The translations under genes were made by a program, and so were the position numbers. A stretch of 37,701 nucleotides of DNA from the NCBI GenBank assembly GCA_020650975.1, contig JAIPMN010018284.1:1-37701 (forward strand), in the 5' to 3' direction. Numbering within the stretch: position 1 is the stretch's first letter; the number at the start of each line of letters is the position of its first letter. The DNA is from Apostichopus californicus. Its lineage: Eukaryota; Echinodermata; Holothuroidea; Aspidochirotida; Stichopodidae. Shown piece by piece: positions 10,309-19,506 of this stretch. The notes under the pieces are model-generated. The model searched no databases and was not told the origin of the DNA. It worked only from the letters and a program-made list of their open reading frames with translations.

Positions 10309-12456
10309 ATGGCGACGATTAAGGACTATTTCCGGAAAGCATCAATAGCTAGCAAGGTTAACCCACCTCGAGTGATACATGGAAGACGAAGAAGAGGATT
10401 GTGAGCCCTCCCTGCAGATGTTGTCCACAGTGACCATGAGACAGAAGAAATGGATAGAGAAGGAATGGGATACACCGAAGCGGACATGTCCGAAAATTCA
10501 GACGACGGTGAAATTCTTGACGTGAACACTGCAGAATCTGTTGGAGCGGGTGTTCCAATTGAGGAACATAATAAGAGAGAAGTCCCTGGACCAAAAGATG
10601 TATCAAGAAACCCTTCGCTGGGGCCTACACAACCCCGGCTACAAAATTACCCGCGTGTCCTGGAGGCTGGCAAATATCGATCGTTCCGCTCAGAGTGGTT
10701 CGGAAAATATCCATGTATGGAATACTCACAAGCAACAGATAGTGTGTGTACTGCTTTCCATGTCTCCACTTTTCAACGTCTTGCAGCTAGTCGCAAGCCA
10801 TGACGAGATCGTGAAGGAACGGCTAGAAGGGGGTCCGAAAAACGCCAGTCCAGACATACAAAACGAAATCATTCTCATACTTGCGAACATGATCAGGGAA
10901 GAGATTATAAAGGAGGTCAAGGAGTCATAGGTGTTTTCCATCTTGGTAGATGAGAGTAAAGACGTTTCCAAAGTGGAGCTGATCTCATTGGTGATCCGTT
11001 ACTTTTTTGAAGGCGAAATACATGAAAGTTTTCTACAATTCAGAGCTGCATTCGCACTGAATGCTGAAGCCCTTACCACTGCTATATCGGACGTTCTACA
11101 AAGTTACGGCATTGACTACCGTCAGAACTTAGCTGGTCAAGGCTATGACTGGGCCTCTGTAATGAGTGGCAGGAAGAGTGGCGTAGCAGCTCGAGTAGCA
11201 CAGGAGGCACCACATGCGTATTATATACACTGCCATGCTCATCGACTGAATTGGTTCTGGTTGATGTCACGAAGAATGTACGGGATGCTGCTCAATATTT
11301 CTCTCTGTTGAAGAAGTTGTATGTATTTGTGAGTGGCTCATATGTTCACACCAGATGGACAGACATCCAGGCGGAGATGTATCCCGGACAACGAAAGCGA
11401 GAACTAAAGCAGCTCTGTGATACACGCTGGGCCTGCCGAGTAGATGCTTGTAGAGTGATGAAAGATAGGTTCCCAGTAGTAGTATGACCCCTGGAAGAAA
11501 TAGGGAACGAGGACAATGCTGACCGAGCAGTTGAGGCTAAGGGACTCCTGGCGCAGTTAGATGCAAACTTTCTAATGAAGCTTGTTGTATTCTCTGACAT
11601 TCTCACCAAGACGAGTCAATTGTCAAACATGCTCCAGTCTACTGAGTTGGACCTGGCAAATGCAGTGACACTTATTTCACTTCTAGAGGACCTGCGTAAC
11701 AACCCAGTATCGTTCGACATACTTTGGGGAAGGATAGAAAACACAGTTGAGCAGGGCTTCGACATTGCTATGGCCGATCCAACACAGAGGAAAAGGAAAC
11801 GTAGGCTACCTGAGCACTTCAGTGATTCCGTCATGTTGGAGTCTGTCGGCAATTTGGGGCGATCAGCTGACGGTGACTCTGATACGATGGGTACAGATGT
11901 GAAGGATCGAATCCGAGTGAATTTTGTGTATCCTGTATTGGATCGCATCATTTCCGAGATGAATCGGCGTTTCAACAAAGATGCATGTAATATAATGCGA
12001 TCTTTGCCTTCATTCCATCCCCAGAGCCAGAATTTTTGGGAATATGAAACCATGGAAGGATTCGCCACAGCCTACAATGCCAACAGAGAAGACCTAGTGC
12101 ATGAACTGCACTCAGTAAAACGTCTATTACAACGCCGTGAAAAGGAAGGGCAAGAACCACCTCATTCATTGTTAGAGTTCGCCAACTCCTTAAAACCATT
12201 TCAGGAGGCCTTCCGGGAGCTCTACAGACTTGCCAAAATTGCATTGGTTCTACCAGTAACATCCGCCGCATGCGAAAGGAGTTTTTCGACTCTAAAACTC
12301 ATCAAAACTCTCGTCAGGAATTCCATGGCAAACAGCCGGTTGAGCAATCTGGCAGTACTTTCAATAGAGAGTCACCGTGTTGAGAAGTTAGATCTGGACT
12401 TGTTCGTGGACAAATTTGCGAACGGGCGCAATAACAGGAGAATAGCTCTCATCTGA
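10309..12456 (+). pseudogene. hAT transposase (TTF-type finger, RNase-H-like core, hATC dimerisation)
   Basis: The ORF begins MATIKDYFRKASIASK (10309), a typical short N-terminal peptide of TTF/ZMYM-like hAT transposases. A TTF-type finger remnant follows (GKYRSFRSEWFGKYPCMEYS, about 10670-10730), although its cysteine end is scrambled by a frame change. The core starts with VFSILVDESKDVSKVE (10931 on) and includes GIDYRQNLAGQGYDWASVMSG and YIHCHAHRLN (about 11225). The C-terminal hAT dimerisation motif is clear: SAACERSFSTLKLIKT then RLSNLAVLSIE (about 12265-12375). Damage includes in-frame stops at 10928-10930 (TAG) and 11485-11487 (TGA) and frameshifts near 10500-10800 and 11260. It cannot encode active transposase. 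Confidence 0.88.
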
Positions 12457-13103
12457 TCTGAACAGTGTTCAGCTTGGTAGATTTATCACTGACATCGACA
12501 AGTCCTCCAGGGTGTGGTAACTAGTACAAATATAAAGCAGTTTATGTTTGCTTTTAAACAGTTTTAACACTTAGCTTCATGCGTAGTTTGTTAACACATG
12601 TAAAACAGGAGAATCCAAACAAAGAAATAAAAAGGATGTTCAGACTTTCGGAGATATGTACCAAATATTCTTCCTGTCTGATTAGGAAATTACTACTCTC
12701 ATGTGAAAGTGAATGAACTAAACATTAAGACCATTGGTAATTTTTTAAAAGGTATTGTCTCTCCAGAGGGAATTGAAGTGCTAACGACGAATTTTGCACA
12801 TGAACGTCAGCAGGTTCGATTCTTGAAGAAGTGGGGAGGCGGGGGGGGGGGGGAGGGGTGACGTCATTGCGTTCACGGCACATAGAGTACAAAAACTCTA
12901 TGGCCCCTACAGGCCCCCGATTGCATGAAATGGGCCGTTTGATGTACACTGAAACTGATTATATATGAACTGTGAGAAATGTTTTCTGAAAAAAGCTTTT
13001 TTTCTAACTGCCGAAGAGGGATGACCACTCTTCGCGGAACTTTTTGCTAAGGAAATTTGTGACCCCCCAGTGCCCTGCTCGAAAAATCCTGGCTACGCCA
13101 CTG

Positions 13104-13111
13104 CTGTCACC
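13104..13111. repeat. hAT target-site duplication, right (CTGTCACC)
   Basis: Identical to 9431-9438 and directly after the right terminus CCACTG of the hAT element. Confidence 0.95.
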
Positions 13112-13223
13112 CACACCGAACTGTCATACGGTGTGACCTTCAGTCCCCCAACTCCCTCCAACACATGGACGCCTCGGACGCGGGCAGCCTCCGAGGTGAA
13201 TCTAACATCAAAACAATTCATAC

Positions 13224-13263
13224 CCTGGAGAGGTTTACGCTTAAGCGCGTCAACCTCTCCAGG
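13224..13263 (-). other. Perfect 12-bp inverted repeat inside LINE B ORF1
   Basis: CCTGGAGAGGTT (13224-13235) and AACCTCTCCAGG (13252-13263) are exact reverse complements with a 16-nt loop that contains CGCTTAAGCG, itself a palindrome. LINE A has the matching 9-bp pair CCTGGAGAG/CTCTCCAGG at 8139-8172. It overlaps the VPGEVDAL codons. Confidence 0.7.
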
Positions 13264-13343
13264 GACCTTTAAACCAACAAAACTGAAGAAACTTGTCCGG
13301 GGACGACCTTAGCCTCCCCCGAAAAACTCAACAATACGATTTT

Positions 13344-13370
13344 GCTGTCACGGCGAACCGCCATGACAGC
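13344..13370 (-). other. Start-codon hairpin of LINE B ORF1
   Basis: On the minus strand GCTGTCATGGCG pairs with CGCCGTGACAGC around a 3-nt loop, 12 pairs with one G-U. The ATG of ORF1 sits in the 5' arm. Such a stem would hide the start codon in the transcript. Confidence 0.7.
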
Positions 13371-13725
13371 TAGGGGTGTGGCAAGCCACGCACCTACCAA
13401 AACCAAAAACCACGAAACAAAGCCAAAACTACACTAAACAAACTACAAACTATTAAAAGGCCAACGTAAAAAACTACCAACGACAAGTTGATGATGTCAA
13501 ATGACTTCTGTCTTGATCAAACGCGTGGGTAAGAGTCCTGCTTGAGACTTCGAAGTAATTTGCTTGAATCCCAAAAGCAACTGACAGAGGCACTCACTAC
13601 AAGCGAAAGTAATAAAATTCTCCGAACATAACTCGGCCACCACATCTGGTCAAAATTCACAATAAGCTGAAGATCCGTCACGAAAAGAACACTTACGCAC
13701 AGATCGCATCATACTAACCACCTAA

Positions 13726-14658
13726 GAATGGGTAATAATCATTGGCGACTCAATGGTACGAGATTTATCGGATGATGATTTCGATGGAAATAATGTTAGT
13801 GTCAAGTGCATTAGTGGGGCTTCAACGGAAACTATAAGAAATGAGATGAAAGCGAATACAACTCTCCAAGCCGTTAGTCACGTAATCATCCATGTGGGAA
13901 CAAATGACGTTGTTAAAAAATCTGACAAACTAAACGAAATCCTAAATGATTTTGATGATTTAATCACAACTACTCAGGTTAGCTGCGGACATACTGAAAT
14001 CCATATATCTGGTCCATGTCCACGGAGAGACGAGTGTGCCCATGCTATTCTGGATCTAAACGATTCTTTAAAGGATTTAGCCACAAAATTGGACTGTCGT
14101 TACATCGATAATATCACATCATTTTCATATGGCGATGGTGAAACGGATACTACCCTGTTTGCCTATGATGGTATCCACCTTGGTCGCAAGGGTTCAAAAA
14201 AACTACGACAAAAGTACACCGCCATTGGTCCATACACACGCTACCACCAAGAATCACATCACCAGCAACGCCAACGTCTCCCGGGACACTACCGCCAATT
14301 ACGTCAGCAACAGCGTCAACACTTTTCAGGACACCATCGTGAATCACAACATCACCAACGTGAACACGATTATTCGAATCACCGTAAAGACGGACACCAT
14401 ATTGAATGGAACCAGAACCACAACGGGCACACAAGATACCACAGCAACCCTACACATCGACATGCAGAACCAAGCAACAGGAGTCAATCACATCATCAAA
14501 CCTACGATGAACGCTACAACTGCGGCGAATCCAACCATGTTGTCACAAACTGCCACTATGACCGCCTACTTCAATGTCGGATTTGCTCCCGTCTGGGTCA
14601 TAAAGAACGCAAAATTGCTACTACCGATAGAATCATGGCCATGACAAGAGTGCCGTAA
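13726..14658 (+). pseudogene. CR1-like LINE ORF1: SGNH esterase with CCHC zinc knuckles, 5'-truncated
   Basis: The frame opens after a TAA at 13723 and reads VIIIGDSMVRDL, so the catalytic-Ser block (GDS) lies just before the first Met at 13753. The later blocks are VIIHVGTNDV (Gly/Asn block) and YDGIHLGRKG (Asp/His pair, about 14165-14190), so the SGNH triad looks complete. A His/Gln/Arg-rich linker of about 95 residues follows, and then knuckles YNCGESNHVVTNC and QCRICSRLGHKERK, the last one lacking its final Cys. Such esterase ORF1 proteins occur in CR1 and L2 elements and are proposed to act on membranes or in RNP trafficking. The start of the natural protein is missing. The linker is CAC/CAA-rich, which also keeps another frame open. 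Confidence 0.8.
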
Positions 14659-14724
14659 GCATACCAGACGCCGATAAGGAAAAAGGAACTGATAACAATA
14701 CTCACCAACTAACAAGTGTACAAC

Positions 14725-17288
14725 ATTCTATAAACTGTAAGGTAAGACAAAATACAGGACTCAAAATTGGATTTATAAACATCCAACATCTTCACCCAAA
14801 GATGGATCAGTTGGGAACCCTAATTACTCATGATGATAAAGTTTTAAATATTTTAGTTATTACTGAATCATTTTTAAATGAGAAATATTTTGATCATGAA
14901 TTAACCATACCAGGATTTAAAATTCTACGAAGGGATAGAGTTGGGAAAGAAGGTGGGGGACTTCTAATTTATATTAATAATGACAGACCATTTGTTAGGC
15001 GTAAAGAATTTGAAGTTGACAGCATGGTACTTATGTGGTTAGAAATCAAGCTACCCTTTACTAACAATATGTTTCTATGCTTAATCTATAGACCCCCGAG
15101 TGCTAGAGCTGAATGGATAAACACCTTTCATAACATGTTAAATATACCATATGGTACATGTCAAGGAGATTTTGTCATAGGAGATTTTAATGTTAACATC
15201 TTAAATGAAAGTAATAATAAGACATGGGAACACACTGTAAATCATTTTAACTTGAAACAAATGGTAAAGGAACCAACCAGTTACCGAAAACACATGCTCT
15301 CTAATTGACCATATATATATATATATATACTACTGATAGTGAATGGTAACAAATATTTAAGTACCACATATCAGATTGAGCGATCATTTTCCGGTGTACT
15401 TTTCCCTGTGCCATAAAGAGAAACAAACAAAGAAAAAAAGCACACCTCAATTACATACAGGGCATTGAAAAATATAGATGAATTATTTTTGCAAGACCTG
15501 CGGTCATTCAATTGGCACAGTATATTTTCTGAATTAAATCAAGAAAAGGCACTTAAAATATGGGAAAATGCATTGATTAGTATCGTAAACAAGCACGCCC
15601 CTCAGAAAATAAAAAGGATGAAGAGAAAGTATCAACCTGCTTGGATGAACACAGAAATAAAATCTGCAATCAAAATAGGGACAATGCAAAAGCCAATGAA
15701 CCTACGCTATATCGTTTTTGGAGAAACAAAACAACATCCCTTATTCGTCAATCCAAACAGGATTATTTTAAAAGTGCTATTTCCAAAAACAGTGGAAATA
15801 CAAAAGAACTGTGGCAGATTTTAAGAAAGGCTCAATCATCATTTAATTAACCAAACTCAAGCGAAACAACACTACTTGAACTAAATGGCAAGAGTGTAAC
15901 CGATGCAAAGGAAATTGCTGATGTCTTTAATTTATTTGTTTACTTCTGTATCAAACAAATATGTGAATGATGAAGACAACAAACAACCTATAAACAGAAG
16001 ACATGAATCCTTGCATCGATATGTATCCACTAAATTACCAATAGACGCTTGTTTTAATATACCGGAAGTTAAACATGAGTTTGTCTTTAAGTATGTTAAA
16101 AACCTTGACACTACTAAAGCCACTGGTACCGATGAATTAAGTGCCTACATTTGAAAGAAAAGTGCACGATATATTGCACCAAGTCTTACCCATATCTTAA
16201 ATCTTAGTATTCGAGAAAACGTATTTCCATCGATATGGAAGTCGGCTAAAGTTATCCCGATTCACAAAAGCGGGTCCCCCTTTAGACCCAGCTAATTATA
16301 GACTGATAGCGGTACTTCCGGTAGTGTCAAAAATCTTAGAGAAACATGTTCACCATGAATTATATAGATATGTAGATAATTTCGGCTTGCTAAGGGTGAC
16401 ACGGCCTTGCTTAATTTGATAGATTGTTGGATGAAAAATATTGATGAAGGATATTTAATTGGCTCAATTATGCTAGATTTAAGAAAAGCATTCGACCTAA
16501 TAGATCATGATATCCTATTAGAAAAAATGAAAATTTACCAATGTTCAGGTACATCAATTAAATGGTTTCAGACATATCTGTATAACAGAACACAAAGTGT
16601 ATTTTTAAACGGGGAGAGATCAACCCCAATGTACGTTACAAGTGGTGTACCACAAGGTTCAATTCTTGGGCCACTCTTATTTTTCCTTTATATTTATGTC
16701 TTGCACATTGTTCTGCAGATATGTATGCAGACGATACTACATTTCATGTTAGTGATAAGAGTATTGATGAGCTTTCTATTAAATTAAATGAAGATGCTAA
16801 ACATATATACAACTGGTGTCAGCAAAATAAGATGGTTATTAATACTGAGAAAACGAAAAGCATGTTAATATGTTGTAAGCAGAAGCAAATTACTCTAAAT
16901 TCCAACAATCTAAATGTGATGATAAATAACGAGCTGCTAAGTAATACTTCATTCAGAAAAGCTTCTAGGTGTCAGGATTGATGCAAATCTTACATGGAAT
17001 GATCAAATTGATATATGAAAAGGCTGGTTATGGTATATAAATCACTCCACGGACTTGCCCCGTCTTACATAAAACAAATGTTTGAGTATACTCATGATGT
17101 ACATACATATGGCCTACGTTCAACCTCATAATCTGGGCTCTTTCTAACTGTGGGAAAAACTGAATTCCACAGGAAAAGATTCCCCCACACTGCTGCAAAA
17201 CAATGGAACGCACTACCAAATGAAATAAAAAATGCAAAGAGCTTAAGTAGTTTTAAAAGATTAGTTCAACGTTTTATCAAGTATTGAC
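14725..17288 (+). pseudogene. CR1-like LINE ORF2: endonuclease and reverse transcriptase
   Basis: Endonuclease motifs run in order: GLKIGFINIQHLHPK (about 14757), ITESFLNE, EGGGLLIYI, LIYRPPS, VIGDFNVNI, LIDHIY (about 15306, after a frameshift at the TA repeat) and RLSDHFPVYF (about 15375). A linker with NKHAPQKIKRMKRKYQPAWMN follows. The RT fingers read YVKNLDTTKATGTDELSA (about 16095) and WKSAKVIPIHKSG (about 16240). The palm keeps LDLRKAFDLIDHDIL (16471), SGVPQGSILGPLLF (16642) and MYADDTTFHV (16721), so catalytic aspartates are present. A deletion near 16995-17020 removes part of the thumb. The C-terminus ends QWNALPNEIKNAKSLSSFKR. Stops and at least five frameshifts separate these blocks. 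Confidence 0.88.
15311..15329. repeat. (AT)n microsatellite inside the endonuclease
   Basis: Nine AT units fall exactly on the codons of the conserved LIDHIY motif and coincide with the frame change at 15306-15310. Confidence 0.9.
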
Positions 17289-17527
17289 ATGTTTTATTGC
17301 TCTCTTCGTTCTATTTGAAAGTTCTTAGATCAGTAATTGTGTGATTTTGTTTTTATTGATTTTATACACATTGTATAATTTGAATAATATTCTTATTTCA
17401 TTTTGATCGTAGTTTAAGAATCTTACTCGTTTATAATTTGATACTTAATTTAGCATCTTTTAATTTGCAACATTTTAGTTTTATACTTACATATTTTACT
17501 TGATATTTATCTATCTTTGTATTGTAC

Positions 17528-17571
17528 GAGGGCCTCGTGGAAGATTAGCTTCGGCTAAACGAGTTACCCTC
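17528..17571 (+). other. 3' UTR stem-loop of the CR1-like LINE, UUCG tetraloop
   Basis: Nested pairs are GAGGG (17528-17532) with CCCTC (17567-17571), CTCGT (17534-17538) with ACGAG (17559-17563), and TAGC (17546-17549) with GCTA (17554-17557) closing a TTCG loop. The C(UUCG)G loop is an exceptionally stable type. LINE reverse transcriptases recognise 3' RNA stems, so this is the likely RT entry structure. The AATAA-type tail begins five bases later. Confidence 0.7.
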
Positions 17572-17606
17572 TGAAAATAAAGTTGAATAAATAATAATAA
17601 ATAAAC

Positions 17607-18299
17607 ATACGAAAATCGGGTCATGACTTACTTTGGGTCAAATCCTTCTTTTCCATGGCGCACGGGGCCCGGAACAAATGCCGGATATGGTAATTGTTTT
17701 TTTGAGACACATTAATGAACAAATTTCTACATTGTTCAGTTTGGGGAGGGGGGGTCGTGCAGTTTGAAATGGGATATGAAAAATATTGGTCATAGTGAAA
17801 TTGAGCAATAGGCCTAGTCTATAAAGGCCTTCAAGAATTTTGGGACCTGGTCACCCGGGTTACTCCTGAGTCTTTGTATGAAAATACTGTACTTGTACAG
17901 AAGGTTTTGTATTTAAGATATTTCACAAACATTACCAAGAAACTTTTAATATGATATTTGAAATGATAATTGAATTCATGTTAGTATCTTATGTGAAAAA
18001 TGTTTATAAAAACCCATGGTATGAGCTATACTGCACCTTCGGTGCTCTATTTTTTTTGGTAGGAGGGGCTCAGGCACCACATTTCTGTGAGGGCAGGACA
18101 TTCCGCCCAACCCCTTTCAATTGGCTACTGTTGCTGCAATTAATTAATGCTCTTCTGAAGTAATGCAGGTCTTAGATGCAATTTAACCCATCTCTGAAAA
18201 TTTGTACCGCACAATACATATTGGCTTCAAAACCTTAGTATCATAAGCCTCTTACAGTTACCACATGAGCAAGTTGTTGTGTGATGCTTAGTTTAAACA
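17607..18299. other. Spacer with no recognised gene
   Basis: I see no supported coding region. A small GCACCTTCGGTGC hairpin (about 18034-18046) and an A/T-rich tract are the only structures I notice. Confidence 0.4.
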
Positions 18300-18591
18300 T
18301 GAGGTCAATACAGTGTCAAGTTTTTGTCAAGACCGTTTTGGAGATATCATCACGGCTAGATGTGTATGGGAAAGAGTGAAAGAGTATTCCAATGAACTCC
18401 ATCAACTGTCGAATGGAAATCGTGTCAAATATCTGAAATGGTGTCGACCACTATCGCATGCAGGGGGACCGATTAGACAAATGTTTTGTCGAGATGGGGA
18501 TCACCTCAGTGAAGGCGGCGCGCAGGCTATGGCAGACGCAGTGGGCCATGGCATAACCAAGGAACTGATCTGTGACAACGCTCGAGGTTAA
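18300..18591 (+). pseudogene. Possible C-terminal fragment of an SGNH-hydrolase-like ORF
   Basis: An open frame ends MFCRDGDHLSEGGAQAMADAV. The DG.HLS..G pattern is the Asp/His block of SGNH (GDSL) hydrolases, as found in the CR1-like ORF1 upstream (DGIHLGRKG) and in many transposon-encoded esterase domains. The GDS and GxND blocks are not visible upstream, so it would be a C-terminal remnant. The frame stops at 18589. A host exon is an alternative. Confidence 0.35.
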
Positions 18592-19335
18592 AAATTTGAT
18601 CTTAACATTCAGCCAATATATTCGCATACATAACATTCGGATGGTGACTTTGTCCACGACTGGTAAAGCTGATTAATGTACCTTTCTGTTAGGCGATGAG
18701 ATGTGAAAAATCCACAGAAGAGGATCCAAACAATTTTTCCGTCAAGATACATGAAACTTGGTTCTTGAGCAACATAATAAGTCAATTTTGGAAATGAAAA
18801 TTTCCATGCAAAAACAAATCTACACGATGGACATTGGGTGTTCAATCTAATCTCGATAAATTGACACATTCTAGTGAAGTGTCAGGTATTGACCTATATA
18901 ATACCAATACCAAAGTAGATAGCTGTTGTATAAGGTAAACTTCTAAATTAACCGTCTTCAATCCCCTCTACGGGTATCCCGGACTTCCAGGAGGACCAGC
19001 CACCAAGAGCTCAATAATCAAAGAAGAAGAGCAGAGGACATGTTACGGCTTTACCATATCAACGGTATAAAGTTTAAATGATTTCACCTTTTATATTAAA
19101 ACGTTATCGCAAATTTATTATTGTAAAATATCCCAATAACCCAGTGTTCCTAGTCGGTTAGAATGGTACAGGGCGGGTTATATTTGCTAGTATTTTATTG
19201 GATAATAATTAGTCATTATACATTAATAAGGGAACCCTGTGATGGGGAACTCATGTTAATGGGGGGGGGGGTGCATCTGACACAAGATTTTTCGAACACT
19301 GTATAGACCTTTTTTTGGTATATTACGTTTGCAGG
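18592..19335. other. Spacer with no recognised gene
   Basis: Nothing coding is supported. A run of 11 G lies at 19261-19271. Confidence 0.4.
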
Positions 19336-19472
19336 GATACTGTGGTGATCGATGTCGCTGGAGTGTCTGGTGCTGTCGATGCTCGGCATATAAAGTATCG
19401 CAAGTCAGAGAAAAAACGAAAATCCTACGTCCTTGTCCGCTGTAGAAAAAAAAATCGTCCAAAGCCAGTCAA
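19336..19472 (+). other. Candidate exon encoding a basic peptide
   Basis: A frame bounded by TTTGCAG on the left and AAG/GTATTA on the right reads VVIDVAGVSGAVDARHIKYR and then a Lys/Arg-rich stretch (KSEKKRKSYVLVRCRKKNRP). I do not recognise the product. The splice borders are weak and there is no partner exon I can link, so this is only a candidate. Confidence 0.25.
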
Positions 19473-19506
19473 GGTATTAGGTTCATTGTATTTTTCATTA
19501 TGTTAA

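Larger units (their letters stand above)
9439..13103 (+). mobile_element. Complete hAT DNA transposon, 3665 bp, defective
   Basis: The left end starts CAGTGGCGTAGC; the right end, reverse-complemented, starts with the same 12 bases. The element is flanked by perfect 8-bp copies of CTGTCACC. It contains a decayed hAT transposase on the plus strand. About 870 bp precede the ORF (9439-10308) and 650 bp follow it (12457-13103); I see no other gene in either part, though the 3' part has a run of 13 G at 12841-12853. It landed in ORF1 of LINE B, so it is younger than that LINE. Confidence 0.95.
8506..13364 (-). pseudogene. LINE B ORF1 (zinc-knuckle protein), interrupted by hAT
   Basis: The ATG (13364-13362) opens MAVRRDSKIVLLSFSGE. 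A single frameshift near 13283 moves the reading to the frame with LKVPGEVDAL and then RFTSEAARVRGV, reaching VWVT at 13104. The hAT element with its 8-bp duplication follows. On the other side the same frame resumes at 9438 with VLHLPLDMSEQIVVRTLGRF. Zinc knuckles then read CWRCGLDGHEARLC and CSRCLQVGHTLAEC, and a third, CNSCGKTG, runs into a frameshift near 9100. The acidic Pro/Ser-rich C-terminus (9108-8506) ends in a basic cluster (LLPRRKRGN). The stop TAA overlaps a downstream ATG as TAATG. Such proteins bind LINE RNA in a ribonucleoprotein with ORF2p. Confidence 0.82.
8178..13486 (-). mobile_element. LINE B: Tx1-like LINE with ORF1 but no ORF2, split by a hAT element
   Basis: On the minus strand the order is 5' UTR (about 13486-13365), ORF1 (13364-8506, interrupted by hAT at 13103-9439), then only 328 bp to the 3' terminus at 8178. 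The 3' terminus CACGTAAAAAGCAC is identical to that of tail copies 1 to 3. Next to it, the 18 bp holding the CCCGCCATGCGGG palindrome are missing, then similarity resumes (AAAACGG.CACGG on the plus strand). ORF2 should occupy several kilobases here and is absent. The 3' junction falls inside LINE A's ORF1. I did not find a target duplication, and the 5' border is approximate. Confidence 0.75.
13490..17606 (+). mobile_element. CR1-like LINE, nearly full length, defective
   Basis: Plus-strand order is ORF1 with SGNH-esterase and zinc knuckle (13726-14658), ORF2 with endonuclease and reverse transcriptase (about 14730-17288), a 300-bp AT-rich 3' UTR with a hairpin (17528-17571), and a short AATAA-type microsatellite tail (17576-17605). 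An esterase in ORF1 and a microsatellite tail instead of poly(A) fit the CR1/L2 group. 13490-13725 is probably decayed ORF1. The 5' border is not defined and I found no target duplication. Confidence 0.85.

Noticed and set aside
12811-12822. GGTTCGATTC, a possible tRNA/SINE B box
   Set aside because: No A box at a suitable distance and no tRNA fold; it lies inside the hAT 3' region.
14129-14644. Overlapping 171-codon Thr/Asn-rich ORF
   Set aside because: It overlaps the esterase ORF1 in another frame and exists because the linker is CAC/CAA-rich; it carries no motif, while the overlapped frame has SGNH blocks and zinc knuckles.
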